From the NCBI RefSeq assembly GCF_947090785.1, contig NZ_OX352320.1:3895001-3959000 (forward strand): DNA of 64,000 bases, written 5' to 3'. Below are positions 19,305 to 28,254 of this stretch, one piece after another; positions within the stretch are counted from its first letter, which is position 1; every line of letters begins with the position of its first letter. Below the pieces are notes generated by a model that was given only the letters and a program-made list of their open reading frames with translations, did no database searches and was not told the origin of the DNA. This DNA comes from Rheinheimera sp. MM224 (GTDB taxonomy: Bacteria > Pseudomonadota > Gammaproteobacteria > Enterobacterales > Alteromonadaceae). The position numbers were made by a program, and so were the translations under genes.

Positions 19305-19823
19305 ATGCAAGCATCTGACAATACAACTAAATTAGGTCGGTTATTTAGCTGGATCAGTTGGCTGCTGTTGCTTGGGCTACTGTACTGTTTTTTTGAAGAT
19401 CAGATTTCGTTACAAATAAACCCCAATCAGCAGCTGCAAAGTCAGGTTGGTAGCAGCGGTGAAAAAGTCACAGTGCTCAAACGTAACAAAGCAGGACACT
19501 ATGTTGGCACCGCCTTGTTTAACGGTGTGCCTATGGAATTTATGCTCGATACAGGAGCAACAGTAGTCGCTGTATCAGAGCAGGCCGCACAAAAGCTGGG
19601 GATGAGCAAAGGCCAGCGTTATCAGGTCAGCACAGCCAATGGGCCCGCAGCTGCGTACGACAGCCAACTGAATAGCCTGCAACTGGGTGATATTATGCTG
19701 ACTGACATACGCGCCAGTATCACACCTGGCTTACATGGCAGCGATATTTTGTTAGGCATGAGCGCACTAAAACAATTAGAATTCAGCCAACAACAGGATG
19801 AGCTGAAGCTAATCCAACGCTAA
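19305..19823 (+). CDS. Retropepsin-like aspartic protease, membrane-anchored
   Basis: A 172-residue protein with one N-terminal membrane span (about 12-28) and a clan AA aspartic protease domain. The catalytic motif is FMLDTGAT, followed by the family's ADG-like flap region and a hydrophobic-Gly segment (DILLGMSAL). It belongs to the single-domain bacterial retropepsin family (TIGR02281-like), which works as dimers. The substrate is unknown. It is divergent from ampD and is followed after 48 bp by nadC, with which it may be co-transcribed. Confidence 0.85.
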   Translation: MQASDNTTKLGRLFSWISWLLLLGLLYCFFEDQISLQINPNQQLQSQVGSSGEKVTVLKRNKAGHYVGTALFNGVPMEFMLDTGATVVAVSEQAAQKLGMSKGQRYQVSTANGPAAAYDSQLNSLQLGDIMLTDIRASITPGLHGSDILLGMSALKQLEFSQQQDELKLIQR

Positions 19824-19865
19824 TTTTAATTGGCCTTATGACCGATTATGACACCGGAACTATAA

Positions 19866-20741
<876 letters not shown>

Positions 20742-20750
20742 ATCGAAACA

Positions 20751-20779
20751 AGCAGATGAGGACTATGGCCTCATCTGCT
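20751..20779 (+). terminator. Hairpin after nadC
   Basis: Perfect arms AGCAGATGAGG/CCTCATCTGCT start nine bases after the nadC stop. The following sequence lacks a T-run, so this may be a weak terminator or a 3'-end stabiliser. Confidence 0.55.
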
Positions 20780-20857
20780 GTCATTCGTCGCAGCGACCAG
20801 CAAACTGATAAAAGACTGATACACTTTATCTAGTGTTCCCGCACCGCTGTGATCGTT

Positions 20858-21508
20858 ATGAATCCTGTCCCTCTATTGCAAGGCACTGTCAGCTACTGGC
20901 GTGACGACAAAGGTTTTGGCTTTATTACAACCGATACTTCAGAGCGGGTGTTTTTTCATATCCGCGACTTCACACAGCCACCGGCAAGACGTCCACAGCA
21001 AGGTGACAGACTGAGCTTCCAGCTAGGTTTGGACAAACAACAACGCTCTTATGCTCTATCGCTGCAACTTGAAGAAAGTACCCTAGCGCCGATAAAACCA
21101 GCCAAAGCAACTGGACCTGACTTTTATCAGATCCAGCAGCATGCCTGGTGTTTCCGCTATTTGTTTTTTGCCTTACTGTTACTGTCTTTATTGGCTGGCT
21201 CTTTTGCTTTTACGGTGCCTTTGTTTTATCTCGAAGCCAGTCTTTTTACTTACTGGTTGTATCAAATCGATAAAAAGCTTGCTGCCAGTGGACAAAGCAG
21301 TCGCTTACCTGAAGAGAGTCTACAAATGTTTAGTCTGATTGGTGGCTGGCCCGGCGCTTTAGTGGCACAAAAACGTTTGCACCATAAAGTACATAAGATG
21401 CCCTTTCAACGTGAATTCCGTTTTGTGATTTATGGTAACAGCTGCTTTTTGTTATGGCTTTTATCCGACTCAGGCGCTGCGTTTTTACATAAAGTAGCGC
21501 TGTTCTGA
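20858..21508 (+). CDS. Cold-shock domain / DUF1294 membrane protein
   Basis: 216 residues. An N-terminal cold-shock fold (about 6-70) has RNP1 KGFGFI and RNP2 VFFHI, which bind single-stranded nucleic acid. It is fused to a C-terminal DUF1294 membrane domain with two or three spans and the conserved SLIGGWPGALVAQ motif. The fusion is widespread in gammaproteobacteria, but its function is unknown. The ATG at 20858 was chosen over an in-frame GTG nine bases upstream; neither has a clear ribosome site. It stands alone between nadC and the pil genes. Confidence 0.85.
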   Translation: MNPVPLLQGTVSYWRDDKGFGFITTDTSERVFFHIRDFTQPPARRPQQGDRLSFQLGLDKQQRSYALSLQLEESTLAPIKPAKATGPDFYQIQQHAWCFRYLFFALLLLSLLAGSFAFTVPLFYLEASLFTYWLYQIDKKLAASGQSSRLPEESLQMFSLIGGWPGALVAQKRLHHKVHKMPFQREFRFVIYGNSCFLLWLLSDSGAAFLHKVALF

Positions 21509-21622
21509 ACAGAGCATACTGAACACTGTAGAATGCCAGTGGAAAATGGGTTTTAAAAATCAGCAATTTAACTCGTTGTTCACTTTTTCTATCTGCTTTG
21601 TTTGCAACTGAAATTAAACATC

Positions 21623-21637
21623 TGGCCAAAGCTTGCT
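21623..21637 (+). promoter_or_regulatory. Weak sigma-54-like element before pilA
   Basis: TGGCCAAAGCTTGCT has recognisable -24 (TGGC) and -12 (TTGC) elements but the GG-to-GC distance is one base short. pilA genes in related bacteria are often sigma-54 dependent. It lies 66 bp before the ATG. Low confidence because sigma-54 spacing is strict. Confidence 0.25.
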
Positions 21638-21702
21638 TAATAACAAATATTAACCAGAATTAAGTAGCCCCGTATGTGGGCAAACCAATCAGGAGATGTT
21701 CC

Positions 21703-22080
21703 ATGAAACGTAATCAAGGTTTTACCCTCATTGAATTAATGATAGTTGTTGCAATCATCGGTATTTTAGCTGCAATTGCTTTACCTGCTTATCAGGACTA
21801 CACCGCCAAAGCCAATGGTTCAAATGCAGTGGCTTCGTTAGGTGGTCAGAAAATTAAAGTAGCTGAAGCCTTTGCCACAGGCGGTTCTTTAGGTTGTACT
21901 GACTCAGCAAACGTAGCTATCCCCGACTGTACAGGTGCTGGCGTGCTTGCCAGAACCTATGGAGGCATTACGGCCACTATGACCCCAACTGCGCCATTGG
22001 CAGGCTCAGGTCTCAATATTACCTGGACTTGTGCACTAACAGGTTCTGGTGCCGTACCAATTAAAGGCTGTGGTATTTAA
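21703..22080 (+). CDS. pilA: Type IV major pilin PilA
   Basis: Type IVa pilin, 125 residues. A short basic leader, MKRNQG, is followed by [16 protein letters not shown]. PilD would cut after the Gly and methylate the Phe, and Glu-5 is present. The C-terminal region has four cysteines, and the last pair probably closes the D-loop. The ATG at 21703 lies six bases after AGGAGA; a longer frame from 21676 was rejected because it would spoil the leader. It is followed by its own terminator, so pilin is probably expressed above pilBCD. Confidence 0.95.
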   Translation: MKRNQGFTLIELMIVVAIIGILAAIALPAYQDYTAKANGSNAVASLGGQKIKVAEAFATGGSLGCTDSANVAIPDCTGAGVLARTYGGITATMTPTAPLAGSGLNITWTCALTGSGAVPIKGCGI

Positions 22081-22098
22081 GCTTTATTGTCTGCACAG

Positions 22099-22123
22099 AA
22101 AACGGCCCCGCATGGGCCGTTTC
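22099..22123 (+). terminator. pilA terminator
   Basis: AAACGGCCC/GGGCCGTTT hairpin followed by CTCTCC, 20 bp after the pilA stop. It probably limits read-through into pilB. Confidence 0.7.
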
Positions 22124-22170
22124 TCTCCCACTGAAACCACACAGGGCCAGCTTCACCATAAAGGATCTGT

Positions 22171-23868
22171 ATGGCATTAAACCCAAGCTCAATTTTACTA
22201 AAACGTTTGCAACAGGCGAATCTGGTCGACCCGCAGATCACCGCCAAACTGCTGCAAGAAAAAAGTCACCAGTATCAAACTATTGCCGATTTGTTAATTG
22301 GCGAAAAACTGATTCAATCAAAAGTACTGGCAGAAGCCGCAGCCTCTTTTACCTTACACAGCTCTATGGATTTAGACTTTTTTGATATCAATGCTATCCC
22401 GGAGCAACTACGTAACGAAAAACTGATTCGTAAACACCATATTCTGCCGCTGAGTAAAAGACATAAAACGCTGTTTCTTGCAGTGGTCGACCCGACGGAT
22501 ATGACCTCTGTAGAAGATTTTGAATTTAATACCGGCCTGAACGCCGAAATGATAGTGGTCGAGTTTGATAAGCTGCACAAAGCGATCGACAAGCTCTTTG
22601 ATACCACAGCTACTGACAGCTTTACCGATACGCATTGGGATTTGGCAAAAATGGGCCTGGCCGGTGGTGAAGAAGAAGACACCAAAGCAGTGGGTTCGGA
22701 CAGTGAAGATCAGCCTATTATTTCTTTTATCAACAAAATGCTGCACGACGCTATTCGTAAAGGTGCTTCAGATCTGCATTTTGAGCCTTACGAAAAAAGC
22801 TACCGTATCCGTTTTCGGATTGATGGTATTTTGCATGAAGTTGCATCACCACCTGTAGCTTTATCTACCCGCTTATCCGCCCGTTTAAAGGTGATGTCCA
22901 GATTAGATATAGCCGAAAAACGTGTGCCTCAGGATGGCCGCATTAAATTAAAATTGTCTCAGAAAAAGTCGATAGACTTTCGGGTCAGTACTTTGCCGAC
23001 CTTGTGGGGCGAAAAAATAGTGATGCGGATCCTCGACTCCGACAGCGCTATGTTAGGTATTGATATTCTGGGTTACGAAGTAGAGCAAAAACAGTTGTAT
23101 CTGGACGCCTTAGCCCAACCACAAGGCATGATTCTGGTGACAGGCCCGACGGGCTCAGGCAAAACCGTCTCTTTGTATACAGGGCTGAATATTCTCAATA
23201 CCGAAGAAACCAATATATCCACAGCTGAAGACCCGGTTGAAATTAACCTGCCAGGTATCAATCAAGTGCAGGTCAATCCAAGAGCGGGATTGACCTTCCC
23301 TTCTGCGTTAAAAGCTTTTTTACGGCAAGACCCTGATGTCATTATGGTCGGTGAGATCCGTGATATTGAAACCGCTGAAATCGCGATTAAAGCGGCTCAA
23401 ACCGGGCATTTAGTCTTAAGCACCTTGCACACAAACTCAGCGCCTGAAACCTTAACCCGCCTGCTGAATATGGGTGTACCAGCTTATAACGTCGCAAGCT
23501 CTGTCACCTTGATTATCGCTCAGCGCCTGGCTCGGCGTTTATGCAACCATTGCAAAGCCGCAGAGCAACTGCCCGAACAGGAAGCGTTAAAACAAGGCTT
23601 TTCTGCCACGCAGCTCAGCCAACTCAAACTGTTTAAGCCTGTGGGTTGTGATCATTGCACTGGCGGTTACAAAGGTCGTTTGGGCATTTATGAAGTCATG
23701 CCTATCACAGCGCAAATTGCGGCGAAAATTATGGCAGGAGCTAATTCGCTGGATATTGCCGCTCAGGCACAAGTGGAAGGATTCCCAAACTTACGCCAGT
23801 CGGCGTTAAAAAAAGCAGCAGCAGGCTTCACCAGTCTGGCGGAAGTGAATAGGGTGACCAACGCTTAA
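22171..23868 (+). CDS. pilB: Type IV pilus assembly ATPase PilB
   Basis: Cytoplasmic hexameric ATPase that powers pilus extension, 565 residues. It has an N-terminal MshEN-type domain (about 1-150). Walker A is GPTGSGKT with Lys about 331, and Walker B lies in [12 protein letters not shown]. His boxes include STLHTN, and a tetracysteine zinc motif is built from CNHC and CDHC. It belongs to the pilA-B-C-D cluster. Confidence 0.97.
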   Translation: MALNPSSILLKRLQQANLVDPQITAKLLQEKSHQYQTIADLLIGEKLIQSKVLAEAAASFTLHSSMDLDFFDINAIPEQLRNEKLIRKHHILPLSKRHKTLFLAVVDPTDMTSVEDFEFNTGLNAEMIVVEFDKLHKAIDKLFDTTATDSFTDTHWDLAKMGLAGGEEEDTKAVGSDSEDQPIISFINKMLHDAIRKGASDLHFEPYEKSYRIRFRIDGILHEVASPPVALSTRLSARLKVMSRLDIAEKRVPQDGRIKLKLSQKKSIDFRVSTLPTLWGEKIVMRILDSDSAMLGIDILGYEVEQKQLYLDALAQPQGMILVTGPTGSGKTVSLYTGLNILNTEETNISTAEDPVEINLPGINQVQVNPRAGLTFPSALKAFLRQDPDVIMVGEIRDIETAEIAIKAAQTGHLVLSTLHTNSAPETLTRLLNMGVPAYNVASSVTLIIAQRLARRLCNHCKAAEQLPEQEALKQGFSATQLSQLKLFKPVGCDHCTGGYKGRLGIYEVMPITAQIAAKIMAGANSLDIAAQAQVEGFPNLRQSALKKAAAGFTSLAEVNRVTNA

Positions 23869-23899
23869 GCCAACACAAAGCGCAGTAAGGATCAGAATC

Positions 23900-25120
23900 A
23901 TGGCCGAAGTAAAACTCAAGCAGCTGGATATCTTCCTGTGGAAAGGCATTAACAGAAGAGGTAAAACCAGCAACGGTGAAATCAGAGCTGGTTCTGTGGC
24001 CGAGGCCAAAGCTTTGCTGCGGCAACAGGGTTTTACTCCGTCTTCAGTCAAGAAAAAAAGCAAACCTCTGGGGTTCACTAAGCCATCGATTAAATCCTCT
24101 GATATCTCTGTCGTCACCCGGCAAATTGCCACTATGCTGGGTGCTGGGGTGCCTTTAGTGCAAAGTATTGATCTGATTGCCAGTGGCGCCAGTAACGAAA
24201 CCTTACGCCAGCTGATGGCAAAAATTTCAGTCAAAGTGCAAGGCGGTACACCTTTATCCGAAGTCCTGCGTGAACACAAAGACTATTTTGACGAACTTTA
24301 CTGCGATTTGGTCAAATCCGGTGAACAATCCGGTGCTCTGGACAGAATTTTTGACCGCATAGCCATTTACAAAGAAAAAGCTGAAGCACTGAAATCTAAA
24401 ATTAAAAAAGCCATGTTTTACCCTATAGCGGTAGTAGTGGTTGCAGGCATAGTCACCTCAATTCTATTGATTTTTGTGGTGCCACAGTTCGCTGAAATTT
24501 TTGGCAATATGGGCGCAGAACTACCTGCTTTTACCTTGTTTGTGTTGAGCATTTCCGAATTTATGCAAAATTATTGGTACATAGTATTAGGAATTGTGGT
24601 GGCAACCATAGTGGCTATGTCAAAATCCTATAAAACCAGCCAGAGCTTTAAAGTAGGCGCCGATCACGCCATTTTGAAACTGCCTATTATCGGTATGATT
24701 TTAAATAAAGCGGCGGTCGCGCGTTACGCCCGAACTTTATCCACTACTTTTGCGGCCGGTGTGCCTTTGATTGAGGCTTTGGAATCTGCGGCAGGAGCTG
24801 CGGGTAATGAAAAATACCGGGCTGCTATTTTGTCAGTGCGCGAAGAAGTCGCTGCGGGTAATCAAATGCATTTGGCGATGAAAAATACCGCGGCTTTCCC
24901 TGAGATGGTGAACCAGATGGTGGCGATAGGTGAAGAGTCTGGCGCACTGGACAGTATGCTGTCCAAGGTGGCGACTATCTATGAACAGGAAGTGGATGAT
25001 GCAGTGGATGGCTTAACTGCCTTGCTTGAACCCTTGATTATGGCGGTATTAGGTGTCTTAATAGGCGGACTTATTATTGCGATGTATCTTCCGATCTTCC
25101 AACTGGGCAGTATTGTGTAA
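23900..25120 (+). CDS. pilC: Type IV pilus inner-membrane platform protein PilC
   Basis: GspF/PilC family platform protein, 406 residues. It has two repeated cytoplasmic GspF domains (around 70-190 and 270-395) and about three membrane spans. Repeated motifs are RQIATMLGAGVPLVQSI and ARTLSTTFAAGVPLIEAL. It couples the PilB motor to pilin assembly. Its stop overlaps the pilD ATG by one base (TAATG). Confidence 0.97.
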   Translation: MAEVKLKQLDIFLWKGINRRGKTSNGEIRAGSVAEAKALLRQQGFTPSSVKKKSKPLGFTKPSIKSSDISVVTRQIATMLGAGVPLVQSIDLIASGASNETLRQLMAKISVKVQGGTPLSEVLREHKDYFDELYCDLVKSGEQSGALDRIFDRIAIYKEKAEALKSKIKKAMFYPIAVVVVAGIVTSILLIFVVPQFAEIFGNMGAELPAFTLFVLSISEFMQNYWYIVLGIVVATIVAMSKSYKTSQSFKVGADHAILKLPIIGMILNKAAVARYARTLSTTFAAGVPLIEALESAAGAAGNEKYRAAILSVREEVAAGNQMHLAMKNTAAFPEMVNQMVAIGEESGALDSMLSKVATIYEQEVDDAVDGLTALLEPLIMAVLGVLIGGLIIAMYLPIFQLGSIV

Positions 25121-26001
25121 TGGATTTTTTCTCTCCTCTGGTACAAGTGTTCGAACAGTCTGTACTTACTTTTTATATCATAGTGACGCTTTTTAGTCTT
25201 GCAGTTGGCAGTTTCCTCAACGTGGTGATCTACAGATTACCTAAAATGATGGAATTGGCCTGGCAACAGGATTATCAACAGTACTTTAGTCAAAACGCCG
25301 AGCAGACCAAAACCAGATTTAATCTGGCTTTACCGCATTCACATTGCCCTAAATGTCAGCATCAGCTCTCTGCTCTGGATAATATTCCACTGGTCAGCTG
25401 GCTGCTGTTAAAGGCCAAATGCCGTTATTGTAAAGCCCCTATCAGTGTGCGTTATCCGGCTATTGAAGCATTTACGGGCTTGTTGTCTCTGCTGGTCGCT
25501 ATGCATTTTGGTGTGACAGAACAGACCCTGATTTATTTGCTGGTCACCTGGTGCCTGATTGCCTTGTCCTTTATTGATATCGATAAAATGTTGTTGCCGG
25601 ATCAGATCACTCAGCCGCTGCTCTGGTTTGCCTTATTACTCAGCGTCACAGGCTTTACTGTGTCCCCCACCGACTCATTGATAGGCGCTGCTGCAGGTTA
25701 CTTAAGTTTATGGTCGGTATTCTGGTTATTTAAACTGGTCACAGGTAAAGAAGGCATGGGTTATGGTGACTTTAAACTGCTGGCTATTTTTGGCGCCCTG
25801 CTCGGCTGGCAATTATTGCCATTAATTATTTTATTATCTTCCGTGGTAGGTGCTGTGTTGGGTTCGCTGATGCTACTGATACAGGGCAAAGGCAAAGCAA
25901 CGCCTATTCCTTTTGGACCCTATATCGCGGCGGCTGGCTGGATTGCGATTTTATGGGGCAAGGATATTACTGCCTGGTATCTGGGTACTATGGGTCTTTA
26001 G
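25120..26001 (+). CDS. pilD: Prepilin peptidase / N-methyltransferase PilD
   Basis: Inner-membrane aspartic protease that cleaves and methylates type IV prepilins and type II secretion pseudopilins, 293 residues. The cytoplasmic loop has two CxxC pairs (CPKC and CRYC). The catalytic aspartates lie in FIDIDKMLLPD and GYGDFK. About seven or eight spans. It is translationally coupled to pilC. Confidence 0.97.
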   Translation: MDFFSPLVQVFEQSVLTFYIIVTLFSLAVGSFLNVVIYRLPKMMELAWQQDYQQYFSQNAEQTKTRFNLALPHSHCPKCQHQLSALDNIPLVSWLLLKAKCRYCKAPISVRYPAIEAFTGLLSLLVAMHFGVTEQTLIYLLVTWCLIALSFIDIDKMLLPDQITQPLLWFALLLSVTGFTVSPTDSLIGAAAGYLSLWSVFWLFKLVTGKEGMGYGDFKLLAIFGALLGWQLLPLIILLSSVVGAVLGSLMLLIQGKGKATPIPFGPYIAAAGWIAILWGKDITAWYLGTMGL

Positions 26002-26023
26002 TCAGCACAAGGCAGTTAGATTT

Positions 26024-26647
26024 ATGTCCGGATATATAGTAGGTCTGACCGGCGGTATAGGCAGCGGCAAAACCACTGTCGCCAATTTGTTTCATGATTT
26101 AGGTGTACAAAGTGTCGATGCTGATCTGGTCGCCCGTGAAGTGGTGATGCCGGGAGAAGCAGCTTTGGCAGCCATAGTGGAGCACTTTGGCACTGGTATT
26201 TTGCAGCACAACGGCCAACTGGACCGCGCGATTTTGCGAGCTAAAATTTTTGCTGATGAAGCCGAAAAACACTGGCTAAATCAATTATTACATCCGCTGA
26301 TACGCCAACGTTTACTGCAGCAGTTACAACAATGTACATCAGACTACGCTTTATTAATTGCCCCTTTGTTGCTGGAAAATAAGCTGCAAACCTATACAGA
26401 CCGTGTGCTGGTGGTCGATGTGCCAGCAGAGCTGCAACTCAGTCGCACTATGCAGCGAGATCAGGTGCCGGCAGAACAAGTCCAAAACATCCTGAACAGC
26501 CAGATAGCGCGGACAGAGCGTTTGCGCTTGGCTGATGACGTATTGCTGAATACAGTGCCACTTTTTGAGCTCCAACCCCAGATACAGCAGCTACATAGCA
26601 GTTATCAGCAGTTTGCCAAGGAAAAACTAGCAAAAAGCTCTACTTAG
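26024..26647 (+). CDS. coaE: Dephospho-CoA kinase
   Basis: Last step of coenzyme A synthesis: ATP-dependent phosphorylation of dephospho-CoA. 207 residues with P-loop GGIGSGKTT (10-18) and the conserved DADLVARE. The ATG at 26024 matches the family start; the frame is open upstream through the pilD end but that part is not conserved. The pilD-coaE-zapD-yacG order is conserved in many gammaproteobacteria. Confidence 0.96.
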   Translation: MSGYIVGLTGGIGSGKTTVANLFHDLGVQSVDADLVAREVVMPGEAALAAIVEHFGTGILQHNGQLDRAILRAKIFADEAEKHWLNQLLHPLIRQRLLQQLQQCTSDYALLIAPLLLENKLQTYTDRVLVVDVPAELQLSRTMQRDQVPAEQVQNILNSQIARTERLRLADDVLLNTVPLFELQPQIQQLHSSYQQFAKEKLAKSST

Positions 26648-26685
26648 GTTTATGGTAATGAACATTGTTAACAAATGTTTCAGTT

Positions 26686-27432
26686 ATGACTTCAATCATC
26701 TACGAACATCCGCTGAACGAAAAAGTACGCACCTATTTACGGGTTGAGTATTTGTTTCAGCAAGTCACTAAGTTGCTGCCACTGGAAACAGAATGGCAAC
26801 AACAGGGCTTTTTTACCTCGTTGTTTTCGTTGATTGAAGTATTGGAACGTAATGATGTGCGGCCGGATTTGATCAAAGACGTCGAACGCTGTGAGTCGGC
26901 GTTAGTAAACTGGTCACGTCATCCATCAATTTCGGATGAAATGCTGCAAAGCATGTTGCAAAAAGCAGTGCGCTTGCAAAGTGATTTATTAAGGTGCGGC
27001 AAGTTTGCGGCCAGCCTGAAAGAAGATAAATTCCTTGCTCCGTTACGTCAGCGCTTTTTTATCCCTGGCGGCACCTGCTATTTTGATTTACCTCAGCTGC
27101 AATACTGGTTTTCCCAACCTTTAGTACAACGGAAAAAAGCAGCGCAGGACTGGCTGGATCAGTTGTCTTTGGTTGAAACTGCGATCTCCTATGTACTGAC
27201 TTTTATCCGTGAACGGGGTCAATTTCAGCCGTTAATCGCAGAAAACGGTTTTTTCCAAAGTAATACCGAGCAGTTTGAGTTGCTGCGTATCGACTACTCG
27301 ATGGAATACCAAAGTTATCCCACCATCAGCGGTAACAGATACCGTTACGCCATACGTTTTATGCAGCTTTGCGACAGCTTAGGTCGTACTACCATAGATA
27401 AAGCGATTCCTTTTAAGTTAGCCTGCTGTTAG
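26686..27432 (+). CDS. zapD: Cell division protein ZapD
   Basis: FtsZ-associated protein that bundles FtsZ filaments at the Z-ring, 248 residues (E. coli 247). Recognised by the YEHPLNEKVRTYLRVE start, the central PGGTCYFDLPQ and the terminal IPFKLACC. The ATG at 26686 gives the usual N-terminus; an upstream in-frame TTG is rejected. It lies 38 bp after coaE. Confidence 0.94.
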   Translation: MTSIIYEHPLNEKVRTYLRVEYLFQQVTKLLPLETEWQQQGFFTSLFSLIEVLERNDVRPDLIKDVERCESALVNWSRHPSISDEMLQSMLQKAVRLQSDLLRCGKFAASLKEDKFLAPLRQRFFIPGGTCYFDLPQLQYWFSQPLVQRKKAAQDWLDQLSLVETAISYVLTFIRERGQFQPLIAENGFFQSNTEQFELLRIDYSMEYQSYPTISGNRYRYAIRFMQLCDSLGRTTIDKAIPFKLACC

Positions 27433-27459
27433 TCAATCAGCTGAAGGCTTGTCATTCGA

Positions 27460-27488
27460 GACGGGCGGGGATAAACCCGGCCCCTACC
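27460..27488. repeat. REP-like palindrome, GTAGGGGC family, copy 1
   Basis: GACGGGCGGGG-ATAAA-CCCGGCCCCTAC, a GC-rich imperfect palindrome between zapD and yacG. It shares the end motifs ACGGGC and CCCCTAC with the copies at 27790-27817 and 56443-56469. Confidence 0.7.
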
Positions 27489-27548
27489 TGAAATCCACAG
27501 TCTGCGGTACACTAGCGCACTTTTGAATACGCTGTTGGAGTACGCCTT

Positions 27549-27779
27549 ATGGCCACTATCGTCAAATGCCCGACCTGCCAGAAAGAAGTCATCTGGGGTC
27601 CAGAGTCCGCCTTCCGGCCTTTTTGTTCTGACCGTTGTCGTTTAATAGATTTAGGCGCATGGGCCAATGAAGAACACAAAATACCGGATAAAGGCCGTGC
27701 CGACTTGCCGCTCTCTGAGCAGCAATTAGAACAGTTAGAGAATGAGTTGCTAGAGCAGGATAACGAGTTTTTTAAATAA
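27549..27779 (+). CDS. yacG: DNA gyrase inhibitor YacG
   Basis: Small zinc protein of 76 residues with the four-Cys motif CPTC...FCSDRC and the family segment [10 protein letters not shown]. coli YacG binds and inhibits GyrB. The C-terminal tail is acidic. ATG at 27549 with GGAG upstream. It converges on mutT, with a REP-like palindrome between them. Confidence 0.93.
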   Translation: MATIVKCPTCQKEVIWGPESAFRPFCSDRCRLIDLGAWANEEHKIPDKGRADLPLSEQQLEQLENELLEQDNEFFK

Positions 27780-27789
27780 ATTGTGTACT

Positions 27790-27817
27790 GTAGGGGCGAC
27801 CTTTATGGTCGCCCGTC
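27790..27817. repeat. REP-like palindrome, GTAGGGGC family, copy 2
   Basis: GTAGGGGCGACC-TTTA-TGGTCGCCCGTC, in the opposite orientation to copy 1. It occupies the gap between convergent yacG and mutT and can form a hairpin on either transcript. Confidence 0.75.
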
Positions 27818-27846
27818 TACCCTTTGAAACCGATCCCAAACGATAA

Positions 27847-28251
27847 TTACGGCCGTCCGAATTCGGCCAACAACTTATCTAATATCGGCTGATTGGCATC
27901 AGGAAACTGATACTGACCAAGCTCCGACAAAGGCACCCAGCGCACTGGCTGCCCTTCCAGACCTTTAGCCTCACCGGCAAAGTCTTGTACCAGATGAATA
28001 TCCAGCAACACCGTCTTTTCAGGGTAGGTATACTGCAGTTCAAACCAAGGGCTTGAACCGGCAATATCCAGATCCACCTCTTCTTTCAGCTCACGTGCCA
28101 GGGCTTCAGAAGTTGTTTCACCTGCTTCCACTTTGCCACCAGGAAACTCCCAGCGACCGCCCTGATGCAATTTGTCCGGACGCAGCGCCAATAACACCTG
28201 CTGCTCCTTTAAAATGACACCTACGGCTACGTGAACTACTTTGAGCGTCAT
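27847..28251 (-). CDS. mutT: 8-oxo-dGTP diphosphatase MutT
   Basis: Nudix hydrolase that removes oxidised dGTP and prevents A:T to C:G transversions, 134 residues. The Nudix box GGKVEAGE...RELKEEVDL is complete. It lies three bases after the secA stop and is probably co-transcribed with it, a neighbourhood shared with E. coli. Confidence 0.93.
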   Translation of the reverse strand: MTLKVVHVAVGVILKEQQVLLALRPDKLHQGGRWEFPGGKVEAGETTSEALARELKEEVDLDIAGSSPWFELQYTYPEKTVLLDIHLVQDFAGEAKGLEGQPVRWVPLSELGQYQFPDANQPILDKLLAEFGRP

Positions 28252-28254
28252 GAT

